The position numbers and the translations under genes were made by a program. Below are positions 10,421-20,000 of a DNA stretch of 22,678 nucleotides, piece by piece. The notes under the pieces were generated by a model. The model was not told where the DNA came from. It did no database searches and worked only from the letters and a program-made list of their open reading frames with translations. The number at the start of each line of letters is the position of its first letter. Positions within the stretch are counted from its first letter, which is position 1. This DNA comes from Candidatus Brocadiia bacterium (lineage in GTDB: Bacteria > Planctomycetota > MHYJ01 > WSZJ01): positions 1 through 22,678 of the forward strand of contig JABWAY010000022.1 in assembly GCA_013360825.1 (NCBI GenBank), in the 5' to 3' direction.

Positions 10421-11746
10421 CTAGTAGTCGATCTCGCTCTCTTTGGCGGCGAAGATGAACCCGTCGTCGGTGACCAGGTACACCGTCCGGCTGCCCGGTT
10501 CGGAAGCGATGTGAGCAAACTCTGCGATCGAGGCCCGACCGAGCTCTCTGCCCGTTCTCTCCTCGACGGAGATGACCTCCCGGTGATTCGGACCGGCGAT
10601 GAAGACGCGGTCCTTGCCCCTGGCGATCGGGAACCACGCATCCTGCTTGATGTACAGCAGCTTTCCCGTGCGCTTGTCGATGGCGTGCAGGCCCTTCTGG
10701 CGCGCGTAGACGTAAGCCACGTCGCCCGAGACCCGCGGCGTCGTGCGCAGTTCACTCCCCGTCTCGTACTTCCAGAGGAGCTCGCCGCTGATGCGGTTGA
10801 AGCAGTACAGGGCGTAGTCGGTGGACGCGACGAACAGCGCGCCCCACTTCTCCTTGCCGCCCTCGTCCTTCTCGATGTCGAGGCACATGTCGCAGACGAT
10901 GGCAGCCTCGGTCTCGTAGTCGATCAGCTTGGCCCGACCGTCCGCCGTATACCCGTAGACGTGGCCGTCTTCGCTCGCGAAGTAGACGTTCCCCGGTTCG
11001 GCCACGATCGGCGTCGTGCGGATGTCCGCGTCGGCCGGGAAGAACAGGATCTCGGCCCAGGTGATCGGGTCGAGCCCGATCAGCCGGTTCCGCTCCAGGG
11101 CCCCGATGAACACGACGCTCGGGCTGGCGGCCGCGGCCGTCGACGGGACGAACGCGAGGCGCTCGCGCTCGAGTTCGGCCATAGCGGGACGCTCGATGAC
11201 GTGGAGCCAGTCGTGCGTGCTGACGGCGTAAACCCGGTCCTGCGCCTTCATCGAATTGATCAGGTCGGTCTTCTTCACGATCTGGTCGGAAAGCCCCTCG
11301 ACCTTGGTCACGTTCTTGTCCTTGCGCGTCGCCTCGACATCGCGCTCCTTCAGGAGCCGCTCGCGGTCCGCCTCAAGCTGCGCGATCTCGCGGACGATCG
11401 AATCGACCATGGCCGGCCGGAAGTCAAGCGGCGCAGGCAGGTCCACCACCCCTTCGACCACGCCGTTCCTCGTGTTGACCCGGTAGAGCGCCGTCTTCCC
11501 CTTCCGGTCCCCGCTCGTCTCGACTACCTCGATGAACAGCGAGTCGGCGCGCAGGGAAACGTGCGTCACGTCGACGGCCGGGAGGATGCTCTCCCAGAGG
11601 ACGTGCTTGAAAGGGGTGCTCTTCACCGAGTCGTGCAGTTTCGCGCGACGCGCCTCGGAGTTTCCCGGGGGTGCGTTCTGCGGCGAGCCGCCACCACATC
11701 CCCCCAGCAGGAGTCCGAGAACGGCGAGGGTCAGGCCCCTTTTCAT
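10421..11746 (-). CDS. PQQ-like (BamB-type) beta-propeller lipoprotein with coiled coil
   Basis: This 441-residue protein starts with 'MKRGLTLAVLGLLLGGC', a lipoprotein signal with Cys17 as the lipid site. Residues about 113-168 form a charged coiled coil ('REIAQLEADRERLLKERD'). From about 170 to the end, repeats of the PQQ-propeller type appear, for example 'YALYCFNRISGELLWKYETG', 'GLHAIDKRTGKLLY' and 'EVISVEERTGRELG', with blades of about 40 residues. Cys285-x-x-Cys288 ('CDMC') lies in a blade loop. Such propellers are usually scaffolds, as BamB is in outer-membrane protein assembly, or bind quinone cofactors. The residues needed for a PQQ enzyme are not evident. The start overlaps the stop of the upstream 85-residue gene (ATGA) and has AAAGGAG ahead of it. 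An intrinsic terminator follows. Confidence 0.8.
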   Translation of the reverse strand: MKRGLTLAVLGLLLGGCGGGSPQNAPPGNSEARRAKLHDSVKSTPFKHVLWESILPAVDVTHVSLRADSLFIEVVETSGDRKGKTALYRVNTRNGVVEGVVDLPAPLDFRPAMVDSIVREIAQLEADRERLLKERDVEATRKDKNVTKVEGLSDQIVKKTDLINSMKAQDRVYAVSTHDWLHVIERPAMAELERERLAFVPSTAAAASPSVVFIGALERNRLIGLDPITWAEILFFPADADIRTTPIVAEPGNVYFASEDGHVYGYTADGRAKLIDYETEAAIVCDMCLDIEKDEGGKEKWGALFVASTDYALYCFNRISGELLWKYETGSELRTTPRVSGDVAYVYARQKGLHAIDKRTGKLLYIKQDAWFPIARGKDRVFIAGPNHREVISVEERTGRELGRASIAEFAHIASEPGSRTVYLVTDDGFIFAAKESEIDY

Positions 11747-12000
11747 GCCTTCTCTCCTTTGATGAACGCAGCGAGGTTCACGTTGTTCTGCTTTTCGTAG
11801 TCCCGGAGCTTCTCGATCCGGGTGATGTCGTCCTGGATCCGGTTCACGAGCTTGAAGATGTACGGACGCCCCTTGAGGCGGTCCTGCAGGTCGGCGAGCA
11901 TGCGGTCCCACGAACTGGAATACAGTTCCTCGCGGAGCTGGACAAGCATCCGCTCCTCGGGTGGAAGCGCGTCGACGAATTTCTGATGGGCACTCGACAT
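11743..12000 (-). CDS. Conserved-looking small cytoplasmic protein of unknown function (85 aa)
   Basis: This is an 85-residue, soluble, mainly helical protein with no signal peptide or membrane segment. Motif-like stretches include 'LREELYSSSWDRMLADL', 'LKGRPYIFKLVNRIQDDI' and 'KLRDYEKQNNVNLAAFI'. The dense mix of aromatic and charged residues looks like a conserved protein, but I cannot assign a family. AGGAG lies about 12 bases before the ATG, and a good promoter candidate lies at 12050-12078. Its stop codon overlaps the start of the beta-propeller lipoprotein gene, so the two are likely made together. Confidence 0.75.
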   Translation of the reverse strand: MSSAHQKFVDALPPEERMLVQLREELYSSSWDRMLADLQDRLKGRPYIFKLVNRIQDDITRIEKLRDYEKQNNVNLAAFIKGEKA

Positions 12001-12049
12001 CTTTCGGGAATTCTCCTAAGTTCCTTGCGCAGGGAGAATTTCGGCGGGC

Positions 12050-12078
12050 ACTCTACCGGTGGACCCCGGGCGAGTCAA
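12050..12078 (-). promoter_or_regulatory. Sigma-70-type promoter for the 85-aa/beta-propeller pair
   Basis: On the minus strand TTGACT (12078-12073), a 17-base spacer and TAGAGT (12055-12050) lie 49 bases before the ATG at 12000. The divergent YggS-type gene starts 30 bases to the other side. Confidence 0.6.
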
Positions 12079-12107
12079 AGAGAATCAGGGAAATCCGTGG
12101 AGGGGGG

Positions 12108-12800
12108 ATGGGCGCGATCGGGGGTGGGCCGGTTCGGGGCGCCGTGGAGTCGGTCCGTGCGAGAATTGCCGCAGCCTGCGCCCGCGTGGCCCGTCGGCCG
12201 GAGGAGGTCACCCTGGTGGCGGTGACCAAGACCGTTGGGGCGGACAGGCTGGCGGAGCTGGCGGCGTGCGGGGTGCGGGACGTCGGGGAAAACCGCCCCC
12301 TGGACGCGTTGGAGAAGGCTCCCCTGGCGCCCCCCGGCCTGACCTGGCACCTGATCGGGCACCTCCAGACGAACAAGGCGCGCCGCGCCGTGGGGCTGTT
12401 CCGCGTGATTCACTCGCTCGACTCCTGGAGACTGGCGCAGGTGCTGCAGGGCGAGCTGGAGCGTGCGGACCTGCGGATGGAAGCGTTCGTGGAGATCCAT
12501 TCGGGGGAAGTCGGCAAGTCGGGGCTCCCGCCTGGGGAACTCGAGGGATTTCTCGCGCGGGCGGCGGGGCTCGACCGCCTGCGCTGGGCGGGCCTGATGA
12601 CGATGGCGCCATGGTCGGAGGATCCTGAGGCCTCGCGGCCGGTCTTTCGGGCCCTGCGCGAGCTGCTGGGCCGGGCGCGGAAAGGAGCGCCGCACCTGGG
12701 CGGGGGGCTTTCCATGGGGATGTCGGGGGACTTTGAGGTCGCGATTGAGGAAGGCGCCACCCATGTCCGGGTGGGGCGGGCGTTGTTTCCTCCCGCGTGA
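12108..12800 (+). CDS. YggS/PLPBP-family pyridoxal phosphate-binding protein
   Basis: This 230-residue single-domain alanine-racemase-like TIM barrel has family landmarks in order: 'VAVTKT' with the PLP Lys41, 'VGENRPLDAL' (for the usual GENxVQE), 'WHLIGHLQTNKAR', 'IHSLDS', 'VEIHSGEVGKSG', 'GLMTMAP' and 'LSMGMSGDFEVAIEEGATHVRVG', which holds the phosphate-binding residues. Members maintain PLP and amino-acid homeostasis and have no racemase activity. The ATG at 12108 follows GGAGG by a few bases, and upstream extensions of the frame have no better start. The gene is divergent from the 85-aa gene and stands alone on this strand until the kinase gene 132 bases downstream. Confidence 0.93.
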   Translation: MGAIGGGPVRGAVESVRARIAAACARVARRPEEVTLVAVTKTVGADRLAELAACGVRDVGENRPLDALEKAPLAPPGLTWHLIGHLQTNKARRAVGLFRVIHSLDSWRLAQVLQGELERADLRMEAFVEIHSGEVGKSGLPPGELEGFLARAAGLDRLRWAGLMTMAPWSEDPEASRPVFRALRELLGRARKGAPHLGGGLSMGMSGDFEVAIEEGATHVRVGRALFPPA

Positions 12801-12856
12801 GCGCGCGCCCCTGAGGGCGTGCGGCCGACGCCGCCGGAATTCCGGAGGGTGGGGGG

Positions 12857-12885
12857 TGGAAAAACCGCGATCAGGTCCTTAGAAT
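12857..12885 (+). promoter_or_regulatory. Candidate promoter for the first FHA-kinase gene
   Basis: TGGAAA (12857-12862), a 17-base spacer and TAGAAT (12880-12885) lie 47 bases before the ATG at 12933. The -10 is good and the -35 is moderate. Confidence 0.4.
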
Positions 12886-12932
12886 CGTCCCGCCACGCGG
12901 TATCTCGTGATCCGAGCGGGAGTTCCGTCTCA

Positions 12933-15836
12933 ATGCCAAGGCTGGTCGTCGAGAAGGGGGCCGACAAGGGGAAAACCATATCCCTCGCGGGGGTCGGCGT
13001 CGTCGTCGGGCGCGACACCAGCGCCGGAATCTCCATCAACGACACGATGGCGAGCCGCAATCACTTCAAGGTGGAGGCCCGCAACGGGACCTTCTACCTC
13101 GTCGACCTGAATTCCAAGAACGGGACGCTGCTGAACGGGAGCCGGGTCAAGGAGTCGAAGATCCAGCCGGGCGACCGGATCCAGGTCGGGGAAACGGTGT
13201 TCAGCTTCATGGAGGACGTGAAGGCGAAGGAGGAGCTGATCGGCCGGATCGTCGGGCGCCGCTACAAGGTGATCGAGAGGGTCGGGCGTGGCGGGATGGG
13301 AACGGTGTACAAGGCGGAGCAGATCCGGCTGAACCGGCTGGTGGCGCTGAAAATGCTGCAGCAGGAACTCGTCGGGGATCCGACGTTCATCAAGAAGTTC
13401 ATGGACGAAGCGCGCGCCGCGGCGCAGTTCAACCACCCGAACGTGGTGACGGTCTACGAAATCGACGTGGACAACGAGATGTCGCCGCCGGTGCCGTTCA
13501 TCGCGATGGAGTATCTGCCGGGCGGCTCGGTGCAGGACATGCTGTCGCGCGAGAAGAAGCTCCCGGTGGACCGCGCGCTCGCGGTGATCCTCGACGCGGC
13601 GCGGGGGCTGGAGTACGCGGAGAAGAAGCAGATCGTCCATCGGGACATCAAGCCGGACAACCTGATGGTCTCGGAGGACGGGCGGATCAAGATCGGGGAT
13701 CTCGGGCTTGCGAAGAGCCTGAAGAAAGACGGCAACCGGCAGGAGGAGGGGGTCTTCGGGACGCCGCACTTCATCGCGCCGGAGCAGGCGCTCAACAAGC
13801 CGATCGACATCCGCGCGGACATTTACGCGCTGGGGGCGACGTTTTACCGGATCCTGGGAGGGACGACCCCCTACCAGGGGGCTTCGGCGAAGGAGATCAT
13901 CGTCAACAAGCTGAAGGGTCCGCCGCCGTCGCTGGAGACGCTGGATCCCGGGCTGCCGAAGGGTCTGGTGGCGATCGTGGACCGGATGATGCGGAATGCG
14001 CCCGAGGAGCGCCATGCGACGGCGAAGGAGCTGGTGACGGAGCTGGACAAGCTGCGTCGCGAGATCGTGGGAACGATGACGGGGCCGATGTCGCTGACGC
14101 TGGACGCGGGGCCGGCCGGTTCGAGCGCGAGCGCGTCGGCGATCGGGGATGTCCGCCGTCCGGCGGCGCCCGTCATCGTGCTGACCGGTGCTGCGGCGAT
14201 GCTGATCGTGACGGTGGCCGTGGTCGCGGTGACGCTGATCCGGAGGAACAACGGCGAGCAGGACGGCCAGCCGCAGCCTCCCCCGCCGGTGGTGGTGAAC
14301 GGCGGCGACCTGGAAAAGCTCGCCAATCTCGCGAAGAAGGCGCTCGCGAACGCCGAGCTCGTGGAGGGGACGATCGACGCCTCCGACCCCGCGTCCATCC
14401 GGAAGGTGATCGACGCGTACGAGACGGTGGCGCGCGAGTATCCGGGGACGGATGTCGAGGCGACCGCCCGCAAGCAGGCCGGCTTCTGGCGCGACCAGAT
14501 CGTGCGGCTGGAGGCCACGCAGCTCTGGAGCGACGCGGAGACGGCGAAGACGCGCTTCGAGGCCGCGCGTCGCCTGTATGCGGACCAGAAGACGACGTTC
14601 GACGTCGTCGTGCTCGAGGCCGAGTCGGCGATGACGCGGTATGGGGAGTATGCCTCCCGGTATCCCGAGGACGACCGCGCGGGGGAAGCGAAGGACAAGA
14701 TGGACCAGGTCGACAAGGCGCTGGATCTCCTGCGGCGGCGGAACGGCCTGTGGGAGGGACTGAGGACCGCGGTGACGGACCTCGTGAGCCGCCGGCAGTG
14801 GGGAGCCGCGGAGGCGAAGTTGACGGAGGCGGCGAAAGATCCCGAGTATGCGGACTATGGCGCCCGGATCCGGGAGGCGCAGGGGAACCTGGAGCGGGAG
14901 GCCGGGTCCGCGTTTGCGGAACTGGAGGCGCAGATCACGACGCGGCGGGCCGCGCACGACTTCGAGGGGGCGCGCAAGCTGGTGGAACAGGGCCGCGGGT
15001 GGGGATACAGCGGGTTCGGACCCGCGTGGGACCGCATCTCCCGGGCGATCGACGACGCGGAAAAGGAGACCCGCACGGCGGAGGCGGCCCGGGTCCGCTC
15101 CGAGCGCGTCGCCGCGCTCCGCGAGGCGAGGCTCCGCGCGGTGGACGCCGCGCGCGGCCGGTACGACTTTGCGGGCGGGGCGGGCCTTCTCAGGGATGTC
15201 CGGACCAGGATGACCGATGCGGACCTTGCCGCCGAGGCGGATGCGTGGATCGCCGACATGAGCGCGGCGGCCACGGGGCACCAGGTCCTCGTGGACAGGA
15301 TCAACTCCGGGAAGGTGCGCGACGTGAAGATCGAGCTGGAGAAGATCCGGGTCGGCGGCCGGCCCGTCGCGGCGACCTCCGAAAGGCTGTCCCTGGAGAT
15401 CGACCGCGGGGCGAAGGTCGATGTCGCCTGGAAGGACATCCGCGCGGCGGAGTACCGCATGGTGATGAAGTCGGTCGATCTGGACTGGACGATCGTCGCC
15501 GGCCTGATTTCCGCCGAGATCTGCCTCGGGATGCCCCGCGAGCTGGATACAGACTCGACCCTGATCGATCGCTACGCGGACAAGGGCGCCGAGGAGCAGG
15601 CCCGGCAGCTCCGGGAGCGGGTCGCCGCGACGCTGCGGGATGGCGGAATGCATGAACGCGAGGCCGCGGAGCGACTCGACCAGGCCCGGACGGAAATCGG
15701 CCGCCAGAACTGGCAGCGGGCGCTCGACGACCTGAACGAAATCGCCACGCGGCTCAACTCGACGTCCTTCTACTCCGCGCGCCGGGCGGAGATCGATTCC
15801 CTTCAGGACAGCTGCAAGGACAAGCTCCGGAAATGA
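12933..15836 (+). CDS. FHA-domain transmembrane Ser/Thr protein kinase (paralogue 1)
   Basis: This protein has 967 residues. The FHA domain (about 1-95) has 'VGRDTSAGI', 'SRNHFKV' and 'DLNSKNGTLLNG', the phosphothreonine-binding signature. The Hanks kinase domain (about 108-370) has glycine loop 'GRGGMGTVYKAE', Lys140, Glu159, 'HRDIKPDN' (Asp238), 'DLGLA' (Asp256) and APE (282-284). All catalytic residues are present. One membrane segment (414-437) follows. The outer part (438-967) is helical, Ala/Arg/Glu rich and TPR-like, with a short beta module at about 790-845 ending 'DVAWKDIRAAE'. There are no PASTA repeats. The ATG at 12933 begins 'MPRLVVEKGADKG', matching the start of the second kinase, so the upstream extension of the frame is dropped. 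The ribosome binding site is weak. The DUF167 gene overlaps the stop codon. Confidence 0.93.
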   Translation: MPRLVVEKGADKGKTISLAGVGVVVGRDTSAGISINDTMASRNHFKVEARNGTFYLVDLNSKNGTLLNGSRVKESKIQPGDRIQVGETVFSFMEDVKAKEELIGRIVGRRYKVIERVGRGGMGTVYKAEQIRLNRLVALKMLQQELVGDPTFIKKFMDEARAAAQFNHPNVVTVYEIDVDNEMSPPVPFIAMEYLPGGSVQDMLSREKKLPVDRALAVILDAARGLEYAEKKQIVHRDIKPDNLMVSEDGRIKIGDLGLAKSLKKDGNRQEEGVFGTPHFIAPEQALNKPIDIRADIYALGATFYRILGGTTPYQGASAKEIIVNKLKGPPPSLETLDPGLPKGLVAIVDRMMRNAPEERHATAKELVTELDKLRREIVGTMTGPMSLTLDAGPAGSSASASAIGDVRRPAAPVIVLTGAAAMLIVTVAVVAVTLIRRNNGEQDGQPQPPPPVVVNGGDLEKLANLAKKALANAELVEGTIDASDPASIRKVIDAYETVAREYPGTDVEATARKQAGFWRDQIVRLEATQLWSDAETAKTRFEAARRLYADQKTTFDVVVLEAESAMTRYGEYASRYPEDDRAGEAKDKMDQVDKALDLLRRRNGLWEGLRTAVTDLVSRRQWGAAEAKLTEAAKDPEYADYGARIREAQGNLEREAGSAFAELEAQITTRRAAHDFEGARKLVEQGRGWGYSGFGPAWDRISRAIDDAEKETRTAEAARVRSERVAALREARLRAVDAARGRYDFAGGAGLLRDVRTRMTDADLAAEADAWIADMSAAATGHQVLVDRINSGKVRDVKIELEKIRVGGRPVAATSERLSLEIDRGAKVDVAWKDIRAAEYRMVMKSVDLDWTIVAGLISAEICLGMPRELDTDSTLIDRYADKGAEEQARQLRERVAATLRDGGMHEREAAERLDQARTEIGRQNWQRALDDLNEIATRLNSTSFYSARRAEIDSLQDSCKDKLRK

Positions 15837-16120
15837 CGCTGGAGCTCCGGGAGTCGGAAGGCGGCACCGTGATCCGGCTGAAAGTGCGCCCGCAGGCCGG
15901 CCGTGACGGCATCGGGACCTGCCACGGCGGGGCGCTGCGGGTCCACGTCTCCCCCGCCCCGGAGCGGGGGAAGGCCACGCGCGCCGCCCTGGCGCTCCTC
16001 GCCCGAGCACTGGGGCTGCCTGCGGCCTCCCTCCGCCTTCTCACGGGCGCGACGTCCCCCGACAAGTCCGTCTGGGTCCCGTTGCCCGCGCCCGACGTTC
16101 ACTCGAAACTCAGGAGCTGA
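15833..16120 (+). CDS. DUF167/YggU-family small protein
   Basis: This 95-residue protein has the family pattern: 'IRLKVRPQAGRDGI' near the N-terminus, 'LRVHVSPAPERGKATRAALALLARALG' in the middle and 'LLTGATSPDKSVWV' near the C-terminus. The family is widespread, has a small alpha/beta fold and no firmly known function. The start overlaps the kinase stop as ATGA, so it is translationally coupled. The purine nucleoside phosphorylase gene starts two bases after its stop. Confidence 0.88.
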   Translation: MTLELRESEGGTVIRLKVRPQAGRDGIGTCHGGALRVHVSPAPERGKATRAALALLARALGLPAASLRLLTGATSPDKSVWVPLPAPDVHSKLRS

Positions 16121-16122
16121 GC

Positions 16123-16974
16123 ATGCATACGTGGGAACAGGTCATGGTCCCGGTCAACTGGCTGCGCGAGCGGATCCGGACGAAACCCCGCACGGCCATC
16201 GTCCTCGGAACCGGCCTCGGGGGACTCGCCGGGGAGATCGAGAGGCGTCAGGCGTTTCCCTACGACCAGATCCCCGGTTTCGTGCAGGCGACCGCGACCT
16301 CGCACAAGGGCGAACTTGTCTTCGGTGAACTCGACGGAGTCCCCGTCGTCGCGATGGAGGGCCGGTATCACTTCTATGAGGGATACTCGCTCGACCAGAT
16401 CACGCTTCCGGTCCGCGTGATGCGGGCCCTCGGAGCCGAGCTGCTGATCGTGTCGAACGCGGCGGGGGGGATGAATCCTCTCATGAAGCCGGGGGAGATC
16501 GTGCTGATCGACGACCACATCAATCTCATGGGCGTCAACCCGCTCGTCGGGCCGAACGACGACCGTCTCGGGACGCGGTTCCCGGACATGTGCCGTCCGT
16601 ACGACCCCGCGCTCCTGGACATCGCGGAGCGCGCGGCGGTCCACTTCGGGGTTCGCGCGCGGCGCGGCATCTATGTGGCGCTGACCGGCCCCTGTCTGGA
16701 GACGCGTGCGGAGTACCGGTTTCTGCGCCTGATCGGAGCGGACTGCGTGGGGATGTCGACCGTCCCGGAGGTGATCGTCGGCGTGCACTGCGGTTTCCGG
16801 ATTCTCGGGCTCTCCGTGATCACCGACCAGTGCTTTCCGGACGTGCTGGAGCCGGTGGACATCGACCGGATCATCGCCACCGCGCAGGCGGCGGAGCCGG
16901 GGATGAAGGCGCTCATCCGGGGTGTGCTCCGGAAGGCCTTTGAGCGGCCGACCGAGGACGCCGTGCGCGGATAA
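16123..16974 (+). CDS. Purine nucleoside phosphorylase, trimeric PNP/MTAP family
   Basis: This 283-residue protein cleaves purine nucleosides with phosphate to the base and (deoxy)ribose-1-phosphate in the cytoplasm. Family motifs are 'IVLGTGLGGLA' (26-36), 'MEGRYHFYEGYS' (78-89), 'SNAAGGMN' (111-118), 'GPCLETRAEYR' (189-199) with the base-binding Glu193, and 'GADCVGMSTVPEV' (205-217). At the base-specificity site the usual Asn is Asp235 ('ITDQC'), and the position of human His257 appears to be Ile247. Both resemble methylthioadenosine phosphorylases rather than 6-oxopurine PNPs, while 'RYHFYEGY' is PNP-like. The ATG at 16123 has AGGAG six bases upstream. The gene follows kinase 1 and DUF167 in one tight unit. 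Confidence 0.9.
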   Translation: MHTWEQVMVPVNWLRERIRTKPRTAIVLGTGLGGLAGEIERRQAFPYDQIPGFVQATATSHKGELVFGELDGVPVVAMEGRYHFYEGYSLDQITLPVRVMRALGAELLIVSNAAGGMNPLMKPGEIVLIDDHINLMGVNPLVGPNDDRLGTRFPDMCRPYDPALLDIAERAAVHFGVRARRGIYVALTGPCLETRAEYRFLRLIGADCVGMSTVPEVIVGVHCGFRILGLSVITDQCFPDVLEPVDIDRIIATAQAAEPGMKALIRGVLRKAFERPTEDAVRG

Positions 16975-16994
16975 CGGATCGATCGGGCCTGTGT

Positions 16995-17018
16995 CCCGCC
17001 GCACCGGGCGGGTACAAT
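16995..17018 (+). promoter_or_regulatory. Hairpin and candidate -10 element before the second kinase gene
   Basis: A GC stem CCCGCC/GGCGGG (16995-17012) is followed by TACAAT (17013-17018), a good -10 box 23 bases before the GTG start. No convincing -35 is seen, so the site may be weak or activator dependent. The hairpin lacks a T tract and is at best a partial terminator for the phosphorylase unit. Confidence 0.3.
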
Positions 17019-17041
17019 CCGGCCCTGTCCCGGGAGGCACG

Positions 17042-20000
17042 GTGCCGAAACTTCTCGTCGAGAAAGGGCCGAACAAGGGCCAGGCGCTCGCGCTGGGCGA
17101 CCTGTCGCTCTGCGTCATCGGGCGGGAACCTGGGTGCCAGTTCGTCCTGAACGACTCCAACGTCTCGCGGAAGCACTGCGAGCTGGTGAAGACTTTCGAC
17201 GTGTGGAAGCTCCGGGACCTGGGGAGCCGGAACGGGACGCACCTGAACGGCAAGAGGGTGGAAGGCGAGAGGGAGATCGCGATCGGGGACCGGATCCAGA
17301 CGGGCGAGATCCTGATCTCGTTTCTGGACGACCGGGAGGAGAAGGACCGGGGAGGGCTGATCGGGCAGCGCCTGGGGGGATACAGGATCCAGGAGCGGCT
17401 GGGGCGCGGCGGCATGGGAACGGTCTACAAGGCGAACCAGATCGCCCTGAACCGCGAGATCGCCCTCAAGGTCCTCTCCCCCGATCTCGTGAACGACGGC
17501 GTTTTCCGCAGCCTGTTCATCGCGGAGGCGCGTTCCGCGGCGTCGCTCAACCACGGCAACATCGTGCAGGTCCATGACGTCGGGATCGAGAACGGCCTGC
17601 ATTTCTTCTCCATGGAATTCATGCCGAACGGCAGCGTGCAGGATCTGCTTCAGCGGGAAGGGCGCCTCCCGCCGGCGCGTGCGCTCCGGATCGCGATGGA
17701 TGCGGCGGCCGGGCTGGCGTATGCGGAGCGGAAAGGGATCGTCCACCGCGACATCAAGCCCGAGAACCTGATGATCAGCGAGGGCGGGACGGTGAAGATC
17801 GGGGATCTGGGGCTGGCGCTGAACGTGGAGAAGGGCGACATCGACGACCAGGTCGGGATGATGGGGACGCCGCACTATTGTGCGCCGGAGCAGGTCACGC
17901 GCGGGAAGCTGGACCACAGGACGGACCTGTATGCGCTGGGCGCGAGCCTGTACCGGATGATGGCGGGGAAACCACCGTTCACCGGATCGACGCTGAAGGA
18001 GATCCTGGTCCGGAAGGTGAAGGAGAAGGCGGTCCCGCTCGCTGCGGCGTCTCCGGGGGTGCCCTCCGAGGTCAGCGACCTGGTGATGCAGATGATGGAG
18101 AAGGACCCCTCCAACCGGCCGCAGTCCGCGGAGGAGGTCCGGGGGAGGATTGAGGCGATCCTGCCCGGGCTGGACGGCGGGATGCTCTCGGGAGGCGGAA
18201 CGCGGACCGCAAGTTCGCACGGATCCTCGGCGACGCTCGGGGTGGCTCCCGGCCCGGCGCCGCAGACCGCTCCTCCCCCGCCCCACCGGCAGGTCCCCGC
18301 CCACTCCGGGCGCCCGGTGGCCACCGCGACCTGGCTCGCCGTCTCCTCCCTGCTCCTCGCGTGCGCCATCGGCGGATTCGGCTGGCTGTACATGCGGGAC
18401 AGGAATGGGACGCGGATTCCGGCGCAGCCGCCGGGCAACGGGACCGAGGGGGGCGGCAACGGATCCGGCCCCGCCGTTCCGGATCCCGCCCACGCCGCCC
18501 TGGACGAGTTCACGCGCTGGGAGACCGCGAATGCATCGCGGCTGCAGTCCTCGGACGGGATCAACGAGGCGCTTCTGAAGCTGGAGCGGTTGCGCGAGGC
18601 GTTTCCGAATTCCCCTGTGGCGGCGAGCGCGACGACCCGCGGGGACGAGTACCGGCGGAGGCTGATCCTGGCGGCAGGAGAGGCGATGCTGGAGGAGGTC
18701 AACCGGCAGTGGGCTGCGGCCCTGGCGGCCTTTCCGGAGGACCGGGATCTCACGATTCTGGAAGCGGCGCTGGAGGCGTACGAGGGGGTGCGGCGCCGGT
18801 ATCCGGAGCTGGCGCGCCAGGTTTCGACGCGGGTGGAGGAGAACGGCCGCCTTCTGAACCGTTACCGTGCCTCGGCAGAGGACTGGGCTCTGACGAGCAT
18901 CGAGTCCGAGCGGCGCCGCAGCACGGAGCGATTCGCGGAGGCCGCCAAACTTCTGGAGGAAGCGGCGCGGCGGCTGGAGGCGCCCTGGAAGCCGCTGGCG
19001 GAAGGCGCGCTGTCGAGCCTGCGCGACGCGGAGCGGACCTGGTGGGAGCGCGCTTCGGGACAGCGGATTCCGATGCTGCTGGGAGTCCGGGGCTGGGACG
19101 ACGCGCGTGCCGTGCTGAACAAGGCGCGCGAGCTGCTGAGCGCGGACTATCACGACCGGATCGACGCGCTCCTCAAACGCGTCGACGAGCTCGCCGCGCA
19201 GTCCGAGGTGACTCCCCCGCCGCCGACGGGTCCGACGGATGCGGAGATCGTCGGCGCCGCGGGTGCCGAGGCGGAGGAACTGGCCCGGGCCTGGAAATTC
19301 GAGGACGGGGCGCGCCTGTGCCGGGAGGCGTTCGGCCGGCTGAAGGACGGCGCGAACGGGGACAGCCTGCGCCAGCTGGCGGATGACCTGGAGGCGATCG
19401 AGATCTTCAAGCGGTCGCTGCGCTCGCGCATCAACGGCGGGGACGGCGCCGGCACCGGTCTGGGGTCGCGCACGTTCCGGCTGTCGCGGGCGGTGTCCGC
19501 GAACGAGAATGGGATCCGACTGGCGGACGGGCGCGATGTGCCGTGGGACACCGTCACGGCGATCGAGGCGTTCCGGCTCGCTTTCAACGGGTGGGACGTG
19601 TCCTCCCGCGAGGCCGTCGGCGTCGGGCTGCTCTGTCTCCGGGCCCAGTCCTGGCGGACCGCCCGGTTCGCCTTCGGGTGGGCCGGCGCGCGCGATCCGG
19701 ACTCGGCCAGGTTCGCCCGCGCGCTCGCCGACAGGAGCGACCGCGAGGAGCGCAGCTGGATCCCCGCGGATCCGGTCGCGAAGAAGCTGCTGGACGTGGC
19801 GCGCGAGGAGAAGTCCGAAGCGGACATCTCCGCGGACCTCATCGTGAAGGCGTATTCGAAGACGAAGGACTGGGTGGCCCAGGGCGAGGTGCTGTCCGGG
19901 CTGCAGCTGTTCGAGCAATCGAACGAGCATCTGCGGACGGCGCTGGAGGACAAGTCGCTGGACCGGAAGGATGAGTGGCGCGCGCATTACTTCCTGATGA

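Noticed and set aside
12930..16010. A minus-strand open frame of about 1,026 residues opposite kinase 1
   Set aside because: It is a high-GC shadow. Its composition is dominated by Arg, Pro, His and Leu without domains, whereas the plus strand encodes a clear FHA-kinase.
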